DNA of 64,000 nucleotides from Cutaneotrichosporon cavernicola (GCF_030864355.1 NC_083394.1:992001-1056000), one strand, 5' to 3'; shown: positions 11,501 to 22,857, numbered from the stretch's first letter. The notes: a model not told the origin generated them from the letters alone. A program made the numbers and translations.

Positions 11501-13110
11501 ACGATCATCGAGCTCCTCGAACTCCAGGACCTCGAGGATGCCATCATCGGCCAGCCCGGTGCCGGTCTGGGTGTCGAGCAGCGCAAGCGCCTCACTATCG
11601 GTGTCGAGCTCGTGGCCCGCCCCACCCTTCTGTTCCTGGACGAGCCGACTTCGGGTCTCGACGGCCAGTCCTCCTTCCTCATCGTCCAGTTCATGCAGAA
11701 GCTCGCGGCAGCTGGCCAGTCCATCGTATGTGTCATTCACCAGCCCAGCGCCGCTCTCTTCGCTGGCTTTGACAACCTCCTTCTCCTCAAGGCTGGTGGG
11801 CGTACGGTCTTCTTCGGTGCAGTCAAGGATGTTCCCGACTACTTTTCGCGCAACGGCGTTGAATGGCCCAAAGACGTCAACCCCGCCGAGTTTATGATCG
11901 ACGTTGTTTCCGGCGACCTGAGCAAGGGCCGCGACTGGCACGAGGTCTGGCTGGCGAGCCCGGAGCGTGACCAGATGATGAGCGACATTGAGATTGTCAA
12001 CGAGGAAGCCGCTCGCAATGCCACCACGACCGAGGAGGACAACCACCGCTTTGCGTCTAGTTTCTGGACCCAGCTCCGCGTCGTTGTCCACCGCTGCAAC
12101 GTCCAGCTGTACCGCGACACGGAATACGTCATGAACAAGGTACGTGGCTAGTTGTGAAGAAGGTTGAAGATGATGCTGACAATTAGTTTATGCTTCACAT
12201 CATGACGGGTCTGATTGTCGGCTTTACCTTTTGGAAGATTGACAACTCGTTTGCCGGCCTCAAGGACAAGGTGTTCAGCATCTTCCAGTACGTAACATGT
12301 CCATCCCTTTCCGACCTTTCTGACCCCAGATTCGTCTTTGTCGCGCCTGGAGTCATCGTCCAGACGCAGCCCAAGTTTATCGCCAACCGCGACATCTTTG
12401 AGAAACGCGAGCGCAAGTCGATGCTCTACTCGTGGAAGGTCTTTGTGCTGGGCGAGATCATTGCCGAGTGGCCATACCTCGTCATCTGTGCCTTGCTCTA
12501 CTGGGCGACGTGGTACCCCACCTCGGGCTTCTCGATGGCAGCTGGTGCGGCCGGCCCCGTCTTCCTAGTCATGGTCTTTTACGAATTCCTCTACACGGGT
12601 ATGGGTCAGTTCATTGCGGCCTACGCTCCCAATGCCGTCTTTGCCGCCATGGTTCTCCCGCTCTTCATCTCGATCCTCGTCACATTTGCCGGTATCATGA
12701 TCCCATACCCTGCAATCACGGCGTTCTGGCGGTACTGGCTCTACTACCTCGACCCATTCACATACCTCATGCAGGGCCTGCTCACGTTCCCGATCTGGAA
12801 CGAGCCGGTCCAGTGCAAGAGCTTTGAGTATGGATACCTCGACCCTCCAGCTGGCCAGACGTGTGGACAATACTTTGAGTCGTTCCTCCAGCACGCGACT
12901 GGGTACGTCAACAACCCCGACGCCACGAGTGGATGCGAGTACTGCGGATACTCGAAGGGATCAGAGTACCTGGCCTCGTTGAACATTACGCGCTACATTG
13001 ATGGGTGGAAGGGAGCGCTCATTACGCTCCTGTTTGTCATCTCGTCATACGCCTTTGTCTTCCTCCTCCTCAAGCTGCGTTCCAAGGCCACCAAGACGGC
13101 CAGCAACTAG
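8545..13110 (+). CDS. PDR-type ABC transporter (ABCG, full length)
   Basis: Exons 8545-8739, 8786-12139, 12187-12287 and 12330-13110 give 1476 aa, normal for the fungal pleiotropic drug resistance family. The order is NBD1-TMD1-NBD2-TMD2. NBD1 has the fungal-type degenerate Walker A GRPGSGCTT (Cys for Lys, about residue 182), signature VSGGERKR and an altered Walker B region (QCWDNATRGLD). NBD2 has canonical Walker A GSSGAGKTT (about 888), a degenerate signature (LGVEQRKRL) and Walker B LLFLDEPTSGLD. The asymmetric pair is the family rule: one hydrolytic and one regulatory site. It acts in the plasma membrane exporting lipophilic compounds; substrates are unknown. The second intron from the 3' end uses GTACGT at 12288 and is a multiple of three long, so read-through would stay open. 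Confidence 0.95.
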
Positions 13111-13911
13111 ATATAGAGTCACATAGAGACATAAAGATACGAGAATAATGTTGTTTTGCAGTTGGCGGATATAACGCTGCCACCGTTTTAACCAATTAGT
13201 GTTACATTCCGATCGTCCTACCTGATAAACCAATTCAACTAAGCGCCGACACGCAAAAACTGGTATCGTCAACTCTTGTCGCGTGGATATCCTGGAGACC
13301 CGCGAGGCCCCAAAACGCGGGTCGGCGTAGCATCGGCGTACCGAGTGTGAAACAGCTGGGTGGAGCCGACGCCTGGCGATAGTTCGGGGCAGGAACATGG
13401 CTTGGCGGGGTCTCCAGTTTGCTACTGTATCCGCCTCTGCGTCAGTGGCCACCGCCGCTGACAAGCGACAAGCCGCATCACATGTCTCCTCAGCTCGGGG
13501 ATCACGAGGTGACAAAACCCCATGTGTGCGTGTCTTGTACGCCGCCCCACCCCTCGACTCGCACCTCACAACTCTTTTTTCTACCCCAGCCTCACGCAGA
13601 GAGCAGACACAGACTAACACCACCACACCCGACACGGATATCTACGCGCCCGTTCGATATCCACTATCCTAGTTGTGCTTTGCGGCAGCAAACTCGGACT
13701 CGTAAAGATCTACACAGCTCCACCTCTCCACTGCGCTTCTTGTTACCCACCTCGCACTAGTCGTCACCACACCCCCCACTTCCCACTAGTCGTCACCATA
13801 CACACCCCACTTCCCGCCTTCGCACGTCCAACGCCTCCCAACCCGCATATAAGGCGACCCGCAACCAGCTCCACACCCATCTCCACACGCATCCCCCACC
13901 CACCCACCACA
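13111..13911. promoter_or_regulatory. Intergenic region with TATA-type promoter for a small ORF
   Basis: The region lies between the ABC transporter stop and a 78-codon ORF. The 3' end is C- and pyrimidine-rich. An ATATAAGG element at 13847-13854 lies about 58 bp upstream of the ATG at 13912, good TATA placement. No other gene was recognised. Confidence 0.5.
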
Positions 13912-14148
13912 ATGTCGCTCTCGAGTTCGAGCCCGCCCGACTCGTCTCCTCCCGCGATGCAGGCCTCGTCTCCACCCACGCTGCTGGGCATGCTCGCCGA
14001 CATCAGTAAGCGTCACGACCCGGCGCACTCATTATCATCACCCATGGGTCCACCGCCATTACCGGCCAAGTCGAGCCCCACTGCGCGCGGAGGACTGGCC
14101 GACCCGATCGCGCGGATGGAGGAGAAGAGCGCGCGGGTCAGCGCTTAA
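13912..14148 (+). CDS. Small Ser/Pro-rich orphan protein
   Basis: A single-exon frame encodes 78 aa, Ser/Pro-rich at the N-terminus, with a short hydrophobic TLLGMLADI segment and a charged C-terminus (ARMEEKSARVSA). It has an ATATAAGG box ~58 bp upstream and an ACCACAATG start context, which is why it is listed despite its size. No family recognised; no signal peptide or membrane segment. A 19-bp direct repeat containing GTGAGT follows immediately (14150-14187), so a further exon cannot be excluded. Confidence 0.4.
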   Translation: MSLSSSSPPDSSPPAMQASSPPTLLGMLADISKRHDPAHSLSSPMGPPPLPAKSSPTARGGLADPIARMEEKSARVSA

Positions 14149-14149
14149 C

Positions 14150-14187
14150 GAAGAGTGAGTATGCCAAGGAAGAGTGAGTATGCCAAG
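14150..14187. repeat. 19-bp direct repeat, 2 copies
   Basis: The unit GAAGAGTGAGTATGCCAAG occurs at 14150 and 14169 with no gap, directly after the stop codon of the small orphan ORF. Each copy contains a sequence resembling a splice donor (GTGAGT). Confidence 0.9.
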
Positions 14188-14420
14188 GCGTCATTAACCC
14201 CAGATCCGATCATGTGCATACAGATAGCAGTGTACTATAGCAATGTAACCATAGCCGATACATTCCACAGACTTAACTGGCCCATGCTGATTGCTCGGAC
14301 GCGAACTCTTTCCGACGCCGGCTCCAACCCGATTGATCGATGCTGGCACACATCGCTGATATATTACAGACCACACAGACGCTGGCTCCCACGACATGTA
14401 ACCCCGCCACTCTACCTACC

Positions 14421-15008
14421 ATGAAAGGTTGGTTCCTCCCCTATCTACCTGACAGCAGTCACACTGCACCTCAAGAACGAAATCACGATGACCCCTCTGG
14501 CCCTAAACACCGGGTGGAAGGTGTTGACGATAACGAAAACCAACGAGTTTGTCGGCGACGCAGTGGGGTCCGGAGCGAGCGCCTACGTCTCGGTCGAGAT
14601 GCCCGAGGGATGGCAGCGGTTCGGTACGTCGCTTCTCTCTGTCTCTCCAGTTCTGGCTCTTCTGGCTCTTCTGGCTCTTCTGGCTCTTCTGGCTCTTCTG
14701 GCTCTTCTGGCTCTTCTGGCCCTTTGGCTCTTCTCGCCCCCCCCAATCCTGACAGCAGAGGGCCAGATCTACTTCACCGGCACGTTGTTTGGCAAGGCTG
14801 GCGGATTCGTCATTGCCTCGTACCGCGGTCGCATGGCCGACAAAGTCACCGCAGAGTGGGAGATCGTGCCGGGATCTGGCACGTGGGTTATTCACAAAGA
14901 CGAGCTGATAATAGGAACGAACTCGCTGGTATTCGCGGGAACGGGCCATACCTCGCCTTCCCGCCCTATGCCGAGGGCAAGTGCGAGATGGACGTCGAGT
15001 TTGAGTAG
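14421..15008 (+). CDS. DUF3224-like small beta-barrel protein
   Basis: Four exons (14421-14427, 14459-14623, 14759-14882, 14915-15008) encode 129 aa. The 7-nt first exon (MK plus one base) was chosen because it gives MKVTLHLKNEI..., matching the family start. The rest of the domain fits: GQIYFTGTLFGKAGGFV (GTxxGxxGxF barrel core) and VPGSGTNELAGIRGNG, the latter formed only by splicing out a 32-nt intron. DUF3224 proteins are mostly known from bacteria and resemble allene oxide cyclase barrels; no reaction is established. No signal peptide. The middle intron (14624-14758) contains a 9-bp minisatellite. The last ~29 bp of the gene, stop codon included, are repeated three more times downstream. 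The family call rests on motifs only. Confidence 0.6.
   Translation: MKGWFLPYLPDSSHTAPQERNHDDPSGPKHRVEGVDDNENQRVCRRRSGVRSERLRLGRDARGMAAVRYVASLCLSSSGSSGSSGSSGSSGSSGSSGSSGPLALLAPPNPDSRGPDLLHRHVVWQGWRIRHCLVPRSHGRQSHRRVGDRAGIWHVGYSQRRADNRNELAGIRGNGPYLAFPPYAEGKCEMDVEFE
14651..14722. repeat. 9-bp minisatellite within the DUF3224-like gene intron
   Basis: TTCTGGCTC is repeated eight times without interruption; the last copy ends CCC. It makes up over half of this 135-nt intron, much longer than the gene's other introns (31 and 32 nt), so expansion of the array probably lengthened it. Confidence 0.92.
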
Positions 15009-15096
15009 CGTGCGAGATGGACGTCGAGTTTGAGTAGCGTGTGACATGGACGTCGAGTTTGAGTAGCGTGCGAGATGGACGTCGAGTTCGAGTAGC
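14981..15096. repeat. 29-bp tandem array copying the gene's 3' end
   Basis: Four copies with exact 29-bp spacing start at 14981, 15010, 15039 and 15068. The first is the real coding end of the DUF3224-like gene (CEMDVEFE and stop). The next three repeat it with few changes, including the stop codon, in the 3' untranslated region. Confidence 0.95.
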
Positions 15097-15626
15097 GGTA
15101 CAGGCAAGTTTGGTTCGGAAAGTGAAAACGTAATGCATGATGTTTGACCCAACGTCTGGCCCGTTGCGAGCAACCGGAATCAACCTTGCTTGTCGACTGC
15201 ACGCTGTGATAGTGGCTAATGCCCAGGTCCATGCTCAGTTCTCATCGCTGTGAATGAGCCCAGAGGTCTCCCAAGCAGCACCTCACCTCCCTTGCTCTAC
15301 TAGATGCTTATCTGTCAAAGTGAAACTGAGAGGAGAGGTAGGTCCAACATTCCGTCTCTGGAGCCATCCCGAGTCCTCTTACAGCTTCCTCTGATCAGAG
15401 ACACCCTGCAAAGCGAAGCATCATGATGCCCGACACCATGGCCGTCTTCATCGCCTCGGCACCGGGCCGCCAACATTGTCATCTCGGCCACGTTCCTCTG
15501 CAGGAGTGTGGCGGTTTAGGAAGGGAGAAAGGATAGTCGCCTTGGACCCAGTGAGCACTGATTAGCGGCTCTGCCTGTCGAGCTTGACGCCCGTCCCGGC
15601 GTGAAAGATAGTACATAGGCAGATAT
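15097..15626. other. Intergenic region without recognised gene
   Basis: About 530 bp between the 29-bp array and the stop of the ferric reductase gene. A short plus-strand stretch near 15425-15500 reads as a membrane-like peptide in two frames but is broken by stops and frame changes. It may be a relic or chance. Confidence 0.4.
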
Positions 15627-17723
15627 CTATAGCGCATACACCTCATCGTGGAAGCAGATTCCCCCAGCCCTCAGGCGCTCAGACACGCTGATGCCCGCCA
15701 CGGCATTACGCGCCTCCGTCACAATCCCCTCAGGTCCAGCAGCGATGACCGCGAGCCCCCCGCCAAGCTTGTCGTTCTCCAAGGAAACAGAGCTGGGCAG
15801 CGCGTCGCGCACAAGTTGCGACACGTCGGGCCGGCAGGGTGTGAGAGTGGCGGACGGCACGAGGGACAAGGCCGGCGGTAGCGTTGCGGGTGGGTCCGTG
15901 AGGTAGAGGGCGTAGCTCAGGTCCGTGTCCAAGGAGAGTGCAAGCTCGTGCAGTCTCGTCATGGTCGGCGCAATGGCCTCGATCGTCGCTGGCGTTAACA
16001 AGGCTCACGGGCGACATAATAGCCACTTACACAGGTCACGCACGGCCCACGCGGCCACGATTTTGCTCGGCCCCTGCCCCTTCTGACGCCAGGTGAAGAT
16101 CTCCTCGATCGCGCCGAGAAGGAAGGTGACGCCCGATCCGCCAGCCACGACGAGCGCACTCTCGTACGCGCTCAAGTCCAGCTTGAGCCCGCCATACGGC
16201 CCGTCGAGCATGACGGTCACTCGGCGACCGGGGTGATCAGCGCCGTATCCCCGCTTCCCCTCGTTGCTCTGCATGAGAGCCTCGCGCAGCTCGTACTCGT
16301 CGCCCTCCTCGAGAGCGTGCTCTCCCGCCATGCTGTGCAGGCGGCGCGTCCAATCTCCCGCCACCTTGGCGTACAGTACGATGCCGCGGGGGTTGCCAGA
16401 GAGCGCGTCGGGCGGCGCATTCGTGATCGTGAACGGATGTGCCTCGAAGATGCCCGCGCCGCGGAGAACACGAAGGAACACATGCTGCGTCGGGAGCCAG
16501 CCAGAGTCACAGTCGGGAATGTGGATCATCGTCAACGTCGAGTCAACAGGGACGAGGGTCGCGTCCTTGAGGCGGTAGCGCATGAGGCGCGCGAAGTGGC
16601 TGCGTGGGTTAGAACCTCTCAGATTTAGCAACCTACTCGTAGGCGTAAAGTGCGACGCAGACGTAGACCCATGGGAACGCGTACGAGGTGTGGTAGCACA
16701 CTGCCGCAAAGAAGCCAACGAAGAAGACGATGCTGCTGTCAGCTGTAAGAGAGTATGAAAGCTCACTGGGCCGCCCAGAACACCTGATAGAACCGCCTGC
16801 GCACAGGCTTGAGACTCGTGATAGCCACCATGCAGAGCATTCCGTACGCAATCATCCCGCGCACGGTTTTGCTCTTCCACACCTGGTCCCACTGCCCGGT
16901 CGAAATGTACTGGTTGAGCCAGCACGACATGTGTACTGTCGCAGCGAGCCACACACTCCGCCCAGCCCAGCGGTGCAAGAAATTGTAGTGCTCGTAGCTG
17001 AGGGAGGGGAGGAAGACGGGGATCGGGAGCGGGGTCTTGATGGCCAGCAGGATGAGGAGGGGAAGGTGGGCCAGCGCGAGGTATCCGGCGCGGTTCGAGT
17101 TAGTCTTCAGGTCCGCACCAGTGGTCCAACACGCGATCGCGGCCGCCAGGAGTGCGGCCACGAGCGCCATCTGTGCGAGAGAGAGTGCGAAGAGCGCGCG
17201 CTTGCCACTCCTCCGCCATGGGAGGGGAGGAGTGTACAGCGCTACGCTTTGTCCGATCGCGTAAAGTGTGCTGACGAAACCGTTCTTCCGTGGAGGAGGA
17301 GGGAGGGGTGAGGAAGCCTTCTCCGCTTGGCGTACGTTGCTTTCCCGGATGGCGGCACCAGCGTATAACCGTTTCTGCCTAGCGGCACGGATAACCCATG
17401 GAATGGAAACCAGCGTGCTGAACGCCAATACTGAGGCCCAGATGGTCACGAATTTGAGCTGCCATTCCTGGTCAGCCACGCTCGCGCTGGGGTTAGTAAG
17501 GAAGGATGAGGTGGGATAGGGTTGTGGAAGAGAAGAAGAGGTTGTGGGGGAGGGAAGGAGGGAGGTCGAGGCGAAGGGAGGAGAGGGGAGGGCCAGAGGC
17601 CGGAGGAAGACGCACTTGTTGATCTGGCGTCAGCTGTCAAGACACGGAAAGAAGCAGCAATGGGCTCACCTGGAGATCTGGAGGTGGGACCGTTGGAGGC
17701 CCTCGAGGGAGGAGGTAGTCCAT
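15627..17723 (-). CDS. Ferric/cupric reductase, FRE family transmembrane component
   Basis: Six exons (17723-17670, 17623-17616, 17486-16767, 16732-16637, 16599-16031, 15988-15627) give 602 aa. A ferric-reductase membrane domain carries paired heme histidines: HRW...VHM in one helix set and HIVFFVG...YHTSY, the latter restored by splicing. A FAD-binding domain follows (HPFTITNAP) and then a NADPH domain (GPYGG, VVAGGSGVTF). Members move electrons from NADPH across the plasma membrane to Fe(III) or Cu(II) for uptake. Odd points: the usual CGPPG near the end is AAGPEG, so the conserved Cys is missing. The second exon is only 8 nt, although keeping that second intron (17615-17487) would also leave the frame open, so the N-terminus could be longer. 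No clear signal peptide. Confidence 0.85.
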
Positions 17724-17972
17724 TCTGACAGTTGAGACAGTGGAGAGTGTAGAATCAAGAGAACATGTCGATATCAACAACGACTGCGAAGACACATCCA
17801 GAATCAACCGCGTTCAGGGGGTTGGATAATCATCCCGCCTCAAATCCGCACTCAAATAGCCGCATATCAGGGCTGGTATGAGCCATTATCCGGTGGAGGT
17901 TGTCCACACCTCTTTGCATGCTTCTATGTATACCACTCCTACATAATGACACTTCTAAATGAAATCTACAGC
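17724..17972. promoter_or_regulatory. Promoter region of the ferric reductase gene
   Basis: About 250 bp between the ARO1 stop and the ferric reductase start, both on the minus strand. It should hold the ARO1 3' end and the reductase promoter. GATA cores are present (ATATCAACA near 17770 and GTTGGATAATC near 17820); GATA factors control iron uptake genes in fungi, but such short cores are common by chance. Confidence 0.35.
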
Positions 17973-20900
17973 CTACGACGAGAAGTACTGCTCCATCGCC
18001 GCCTTGCGCATCGCGTGCTTCGGGGCTGGCTTGCCTGTCCACAACGTAAACTGCCTGAAGGCCTGGAGGCACAGGATCTCGATGCCCGGCACCGCCGACC
18101 AGCCAGCCTTCTCAGCAGCCTGAAGCAGCGCAGTCTGGTACGGCTTGTACGCCATGTCGATGGCGACGCCACCGGTCGCGGCGAGCACAGAGGGAGGGAG
18201 GTAGATGGCCTCGCCGCCCTGCTCGGTAGTGAGGGACGCACCGGGCACTGTCGAGACTACAACGGCTGGGGCAGTGGGGAGCTTGGTGAGGTCGTCGGCC
18301 ACCACAATGTTGTACTCGGCCGGGAAGGAAGCCGCGACCTTCTTGGCGTTGTCGAGCGTACGGTTGTACAGGATGATCTGGACGGAGCCGAGCGCGTGCA
18401 TCGCGTAGATGGCCGCACGGCACGTGCCGCCCGCCCCAATTACCAAGGTCGTAAGGCCGTCCTTGCCAGCAGCCAGGGCGGGGTTCAGGTTGGCGCGTGC
18501 CGCTTCCTCAATCGCCATGTAGTCCGTGTTGTCACCGTGCAGCTCCCGCTGCCCGTCCGCACCCGTACGCACAATCACCGTGTTCACGGCCCCGATAATG
18601 CGCGCGTGGTCGCTAACCTGGGCGAGGTGGGGCATAATCTCCAGCTTGAGAGGGATCGTCACGCTCGCGCCACCAAAGTCGGGGTCCGCGAGGGCAGCCT
18701 TGACATCGTCCGTGATGGTCGCCGCCTCGCAGCGCCCGTACACGTGTGGGAAGCCAATCACGCCGAAACCCGTGTTGTGCAGCGTGGGGCTGACAGACGC
18801 CGCGATTGGCGAACCGAACAGCCAGAATTTACGGGATGGGAGCAAGCCAATCAGGCTGCGCGCCCGCATCACCTCCTGCGCCGTGAGCTGGCCCGGAGCC
18901 GCGCGGCTGGGAAGTGCAGAGTGCGTGATCGGCGTGAGGACTGGGTTGAGGACGCGCGAGAGCTGGCCTAACCCGCCCATGTTGATGGCAAGCAGCGGAG
19001 TAGCACTACCCGAGCGACGTTTCCGCTCGGTGAAGATGGTCAGCGCGGCGTTGTCCGCCTGGGTCATTGCCGTGCCGACAATCTTGACAACATCGGCGAA
19101 GCGCGAGCCATCGCCGTACTTGGCAGCCACTTCGGGTCCGTCCCACTTCATGTTGCCGGTCCAGTCGTGCCACGACGCGATGAGCGCGCTGTCACGTTTG
19201 CTGGCGACGATGCGCGTGATCGTGTCCGCGGGCCACGCAAGCTCTACATCGACGTACTCGGCGCCCATGCGGAAGCCCTGCCGCACGAGCGTCTCGTAGC
19301 TGGCAGCGTCGTTGGACGGCGCCCACCCGCCCTGGTCCTTGGAGCGGACAGCGAAGACAACAGGGAGCGACGACACAAGGCGGAGGTTGGCGAGCTGCTT
19401 GGCGACGTACTGTGCGGGCGGGAGCTGCGGCGTCGTGGGTGTCTTGCCGTCAGCGTTGAGAAGGTCAACGCGGAGCTCGATCGCGTCCGCGCCCTCCGTC
19501 AACACGTCCATGCTAGACAGAGAGTCGGTAATGTCCGGGAACGTGAGGGAGAGGAAAGCTGTAGGCTGAGCGTTGGGGCCCGAGAGCTCGGGGCGGTTGT
19601 TGTTTCGTCCAGTGATGAACTTGAAGAAGCGCGAGCACTCGGCACGCATGGCACGATGGTGCTGGTCCACCGTCTGGCCGCCGACGGGTGTGATGATGTT
19701 CACAAACTCGTGGCTGCTGCACTCGTGGTACCACGGCTCGCGGCGCCGGAAGACGGACGCAAAGTCCTCGCCCCACTTGGGCCGTTGGGCCGTGCCGCCG
19801 ATCTGGTCGAGGTACGCCTCAAGGTCCTTGAGGTCGCGAGTGACGTGCACGACCACACCGCCGTCGGCGATGTGATTCTGGAGCATCTTGCGTGCCGTCA
19901 CCGACTCGACGATACCGCCGCCGAGACCAACGACGTGGTTGCCCCGTTTCTCACGAAGGAAACGCGCGAGGATGGTCGTCTCCGTCTCACGGAACTTGGG
20001 CCAGCCGTGCTCTGCAACGAACTCGGAAACCTGTTGCCCAGTTGTCTCAATGAAAGCCTCGTCTGCGTCCGTGTACTCGCCAGCCAGGGTCTCGCCGGCA
20101 ATCTGCCCAATGTACGTCTTGCCGGCGCCGCGCATGCCGATAAGCAGCACAGGGTGCTCCATAGGAGGCTTGGCCGAGGTTGACGCCTCCGCCTCAGTGT
20201 CGAGCTCGACGCCCTCAAACTCAATGCCGATCTTAGTCTGCAGGTCGTCCCAGAAGTTGGGCCACGTCTTCTCGACGCAGCGCTTCTCCTCGAGAATGGT
20301 GCCGTCGACGAGGCACGCCAGGACTGCGTGCGCCATGGCCACGCGATGGTCATCGTAGCAGTGGACCGACACACCAGTCTTGAGCGAGTCGTGCTTCTTG
20401 CCGAAGACGACGATGCCGTCCTCGAACTCATCGGTCTCGATGCCGAACTTGGCCAGTTCGTCACGCATCGCCTTGATGCGGTTGCACTCCTTGACACGCT
20501 GGTTGGCGATGCCGTAGATGCGTGAGCCCTCAGGGCGGAGGCCCTCGACCTCGCGGCCAGGGAGGGGTGGGAGGGTTGCGACGGCAGCGAGGACCGATGC
20601 GGTGAGGAAGGCGTCAGTCATGGGCTCCATGTTGACATTGCCCAAAGCGCGGAGCTGGCCGATGGGCGGGCCAGTGACCTTGGTCGACGTGGCGGTCTGC
20701 TCGACGGTGCATCCCATGGGCTCGAGGACTTCCTTGGCGAAGCGCGCATCGCCCTGGAGCGAGCTCGAGCCGATGTTGGGGATGGTGCACGTCGTGCCGG
20801 TGATAGCAGCGATGGCGAGCGGGTACGTCGCGCTCGATGCGTCCGACTCGATGTTGTACTCTACAGGGTTGATGTAGACGGCCTTGGGGATGGCGTAGAC

Positions 20901-22857
20901 GTCGAGGAGCTTACCGCTGGCGTCCTTCTTGCGCTCGACATTGACGCCGAACTGGGCCATCATGGCAATCGTCATGTCAATGTATAGCTGGCTGATGACC
21001 TGGCCGCCGATGAGCTCGAGGGTGACGGCCTCCTTGGCGTAGGGCGCACAGAGGAGGATCGACGAGACGTACTGGCTCGAGACGGTCGCGGCGAGCTTGA
21101 TGTGTCCGCCATGCAGGCCGTCAGCGCCAATGTCGAGGGGAAGGCAGCCAGTAGCCTCGTTATACGTAATGTTGGTGCCATTCTCACGCAGAGCGTCGAC
21201 GAGCGGGCCGATGGGGCGCTGCTTCATACGTGCGTTGCCGGTGATGACGGTCTGATTCTCGTTACCTGCTTGGGCGATAGCACAGACGGTGGTGAGGAAG
21301 CGCGCGGCCGTGCCCGCGTTGCCGAGGTACAGCTCCTTGTTCTTGGGCGGGGGTGTGAGGCTGCCCGCACCGCCCTCCACGACAATCGTCTCACCCCCGT
21401 CCTCCCACGAGAACTCGGCGCCCTTGAGCTCGGACAGGGCGTTCATCATGACCGCCGTGTCGTCCGAGTGCAGAAGGTTCTTGATGCGGCACGTGCCCTT
21501 GCCAAGCGCGGCAAGCACGAGCGCACGGTTCGAGATCGACTTGGATCCAGGCGTGGCCATGGTGACAGGCGACTTGGTGGGCACGCCCGCCTTGACGACG
21601 ACAGCCTCTGCGAGGACCTTGCGGATAATCACGTCTGGGACAACGGTCGCCTTCTCCTCGTACGTCTTGCCGATGCGGGACAGGATGACAATCTTCTTGT
21701 CGTTTCCTGAGTTCTTCTTGTCGATGCGCATAATGTCGATGAGGCGCTCGACTGTAAGCTGCGTCGAGGCGGGGAGCTTGGCGATACGAGGGTCGGCCAA
21801 CGTCACGGGCAGGTTGTACGCCTTGAGTGCACGGGTGAGACGCCCGACGGCGACCTGAGAGAGGACACCCATGTGGCGCGCAATCTCGGCCTCGAGAAGC
21901 ATGCCGATCGACACGCACTCGCCGTGCAGGATGGTCGGGGTGAGGACGGCCTCGATAGCGTGTCCGATGCTGTGACCAAAGTTGACGAGGTTACGGAGGC
22001 CAGTCTCGCGCTCGTCAATGGTGACAATGTGCGCCTTGACGTAAATGGAGCCACACACAACCGTAAGCAGAAGCGTCTGCGGCACCGAGCGGTCCTTCTG
22101 GAAGCGGCCGGCGAAGCCGTCCGCTTTGGTGGATACAGCCGAGGAGATCTCCTCGGCACGCGACTCGAGGAGTGCAAAGTCGTCGGCCTTCCAGATGGCG
22201 GCTGTCTTGACGACCTCGGCCATGCCGTTGGAGAACTCTCGCTGGTTCAGCGTTGCCAAGAAAGCCAGGTCGACAAAAATGTAGGTTGGCTGCCAGAACG
22301 CGCCGACGAGGTTCTTGCCATGAGGCGTGTCGATGGCCGTCTTGCCGCCGACTGCTGAGTCGACCATGGCCAGCAGCGTCGTGGGGATCTGAACGACTTT
22401 GACACCACGCATGCTGTTGTCAGCTGGGTATTCCACTTGCAAGCTATAGCTCCACTCCCGCGACTGTCACTCACAAGGTGGCGGCAACAAAGCCGGAGAG
22501 GTCACCGATGACACCACCGCCAAAAGCGAGGATTACCGTGTCGCGCGTGCACTTTTGGTCGAGGAGCCAGTCCTCGATTTCGCCCTTGACCTCGCGGCTC
22601 TTGGCAGTCTCTCCGGGCTGGACCTGGTAGGTCAGGAAGCGGGACTTGGAGCCGGTTTCTTTGACGGCGGTCGCGTATGCATCCTGGAGGTCTGGGAGGT
22701 AGATGCGCGCCAAGTTGGTGTCAGTAATGAGGGCATAGGTGGAGGAAGGAAGGGTGGTGAGGATGGTGCGGAAGATGTAGGGGAGGAGGTGGAAGCCGAC
22801 ATGGATCGACTCCTGTCCGAGGATGGAGATTTTGAGAACGTCGGCGAGGTCGGACAT
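17973..22857 (-). CDS. ARO1: Pentafunctional AROM polypeptide (shikimate pathway)
   Basis: Exons 22857-22475 and 22413-17973 encode 1607 aa, the usual size. It catalyses steps 2-6 of chorismate synthesis in the cytosol. Domain order is standard: 3-dehydroquinate synthase (about 1-385; [30 protein letters not shown]), EPSP synthase (about 400-850; [40 protein letters not shown]), shikimate kinase (about 880-1060; GMRGAGKT Walker A, DADEAF), type I dehydroquinase (about 1070-1300; ELRVDLL, VKIVGTA with the Schiff-base Lys) and shikimate dehydrogenase (about 1315-1607; [25 protein letters not shown]). The single intron sits near the DHQS N-terminus and its removal restores [15 protein letters not shown]. 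All catalytic motifs I checked are present, so all five activities are expected. Confidence 0.98.

Noticed and set aside
10493..12091. 532-codon open frame antisense to the ABC transporter
   Set aside because: It mirrors codon bias of the GC-rich sense gene, shows no domain, and lies wholly inside well-conserved ABC coding sequence.
14981..15096. CRISPR-like array of 29-bp repeats
   Set aside because: Repeats are directly adjacent with no spacers and derive from a coding end; the genome is eukaryotic.
15420..15510. Relic of a membrane transporter
   Set aside because: A short hydrophobic stretch is split between frames and interrupted by stops; too little remains to name a family.
4018..17723. 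Secondary-metabolite or virulence gene cluster (MFS, GT61, ABC, reductase)
   Set aside because: No core synthase, cytochrome P450 or pathway transcription factor is present, and orientations and spacing look like independent genes.
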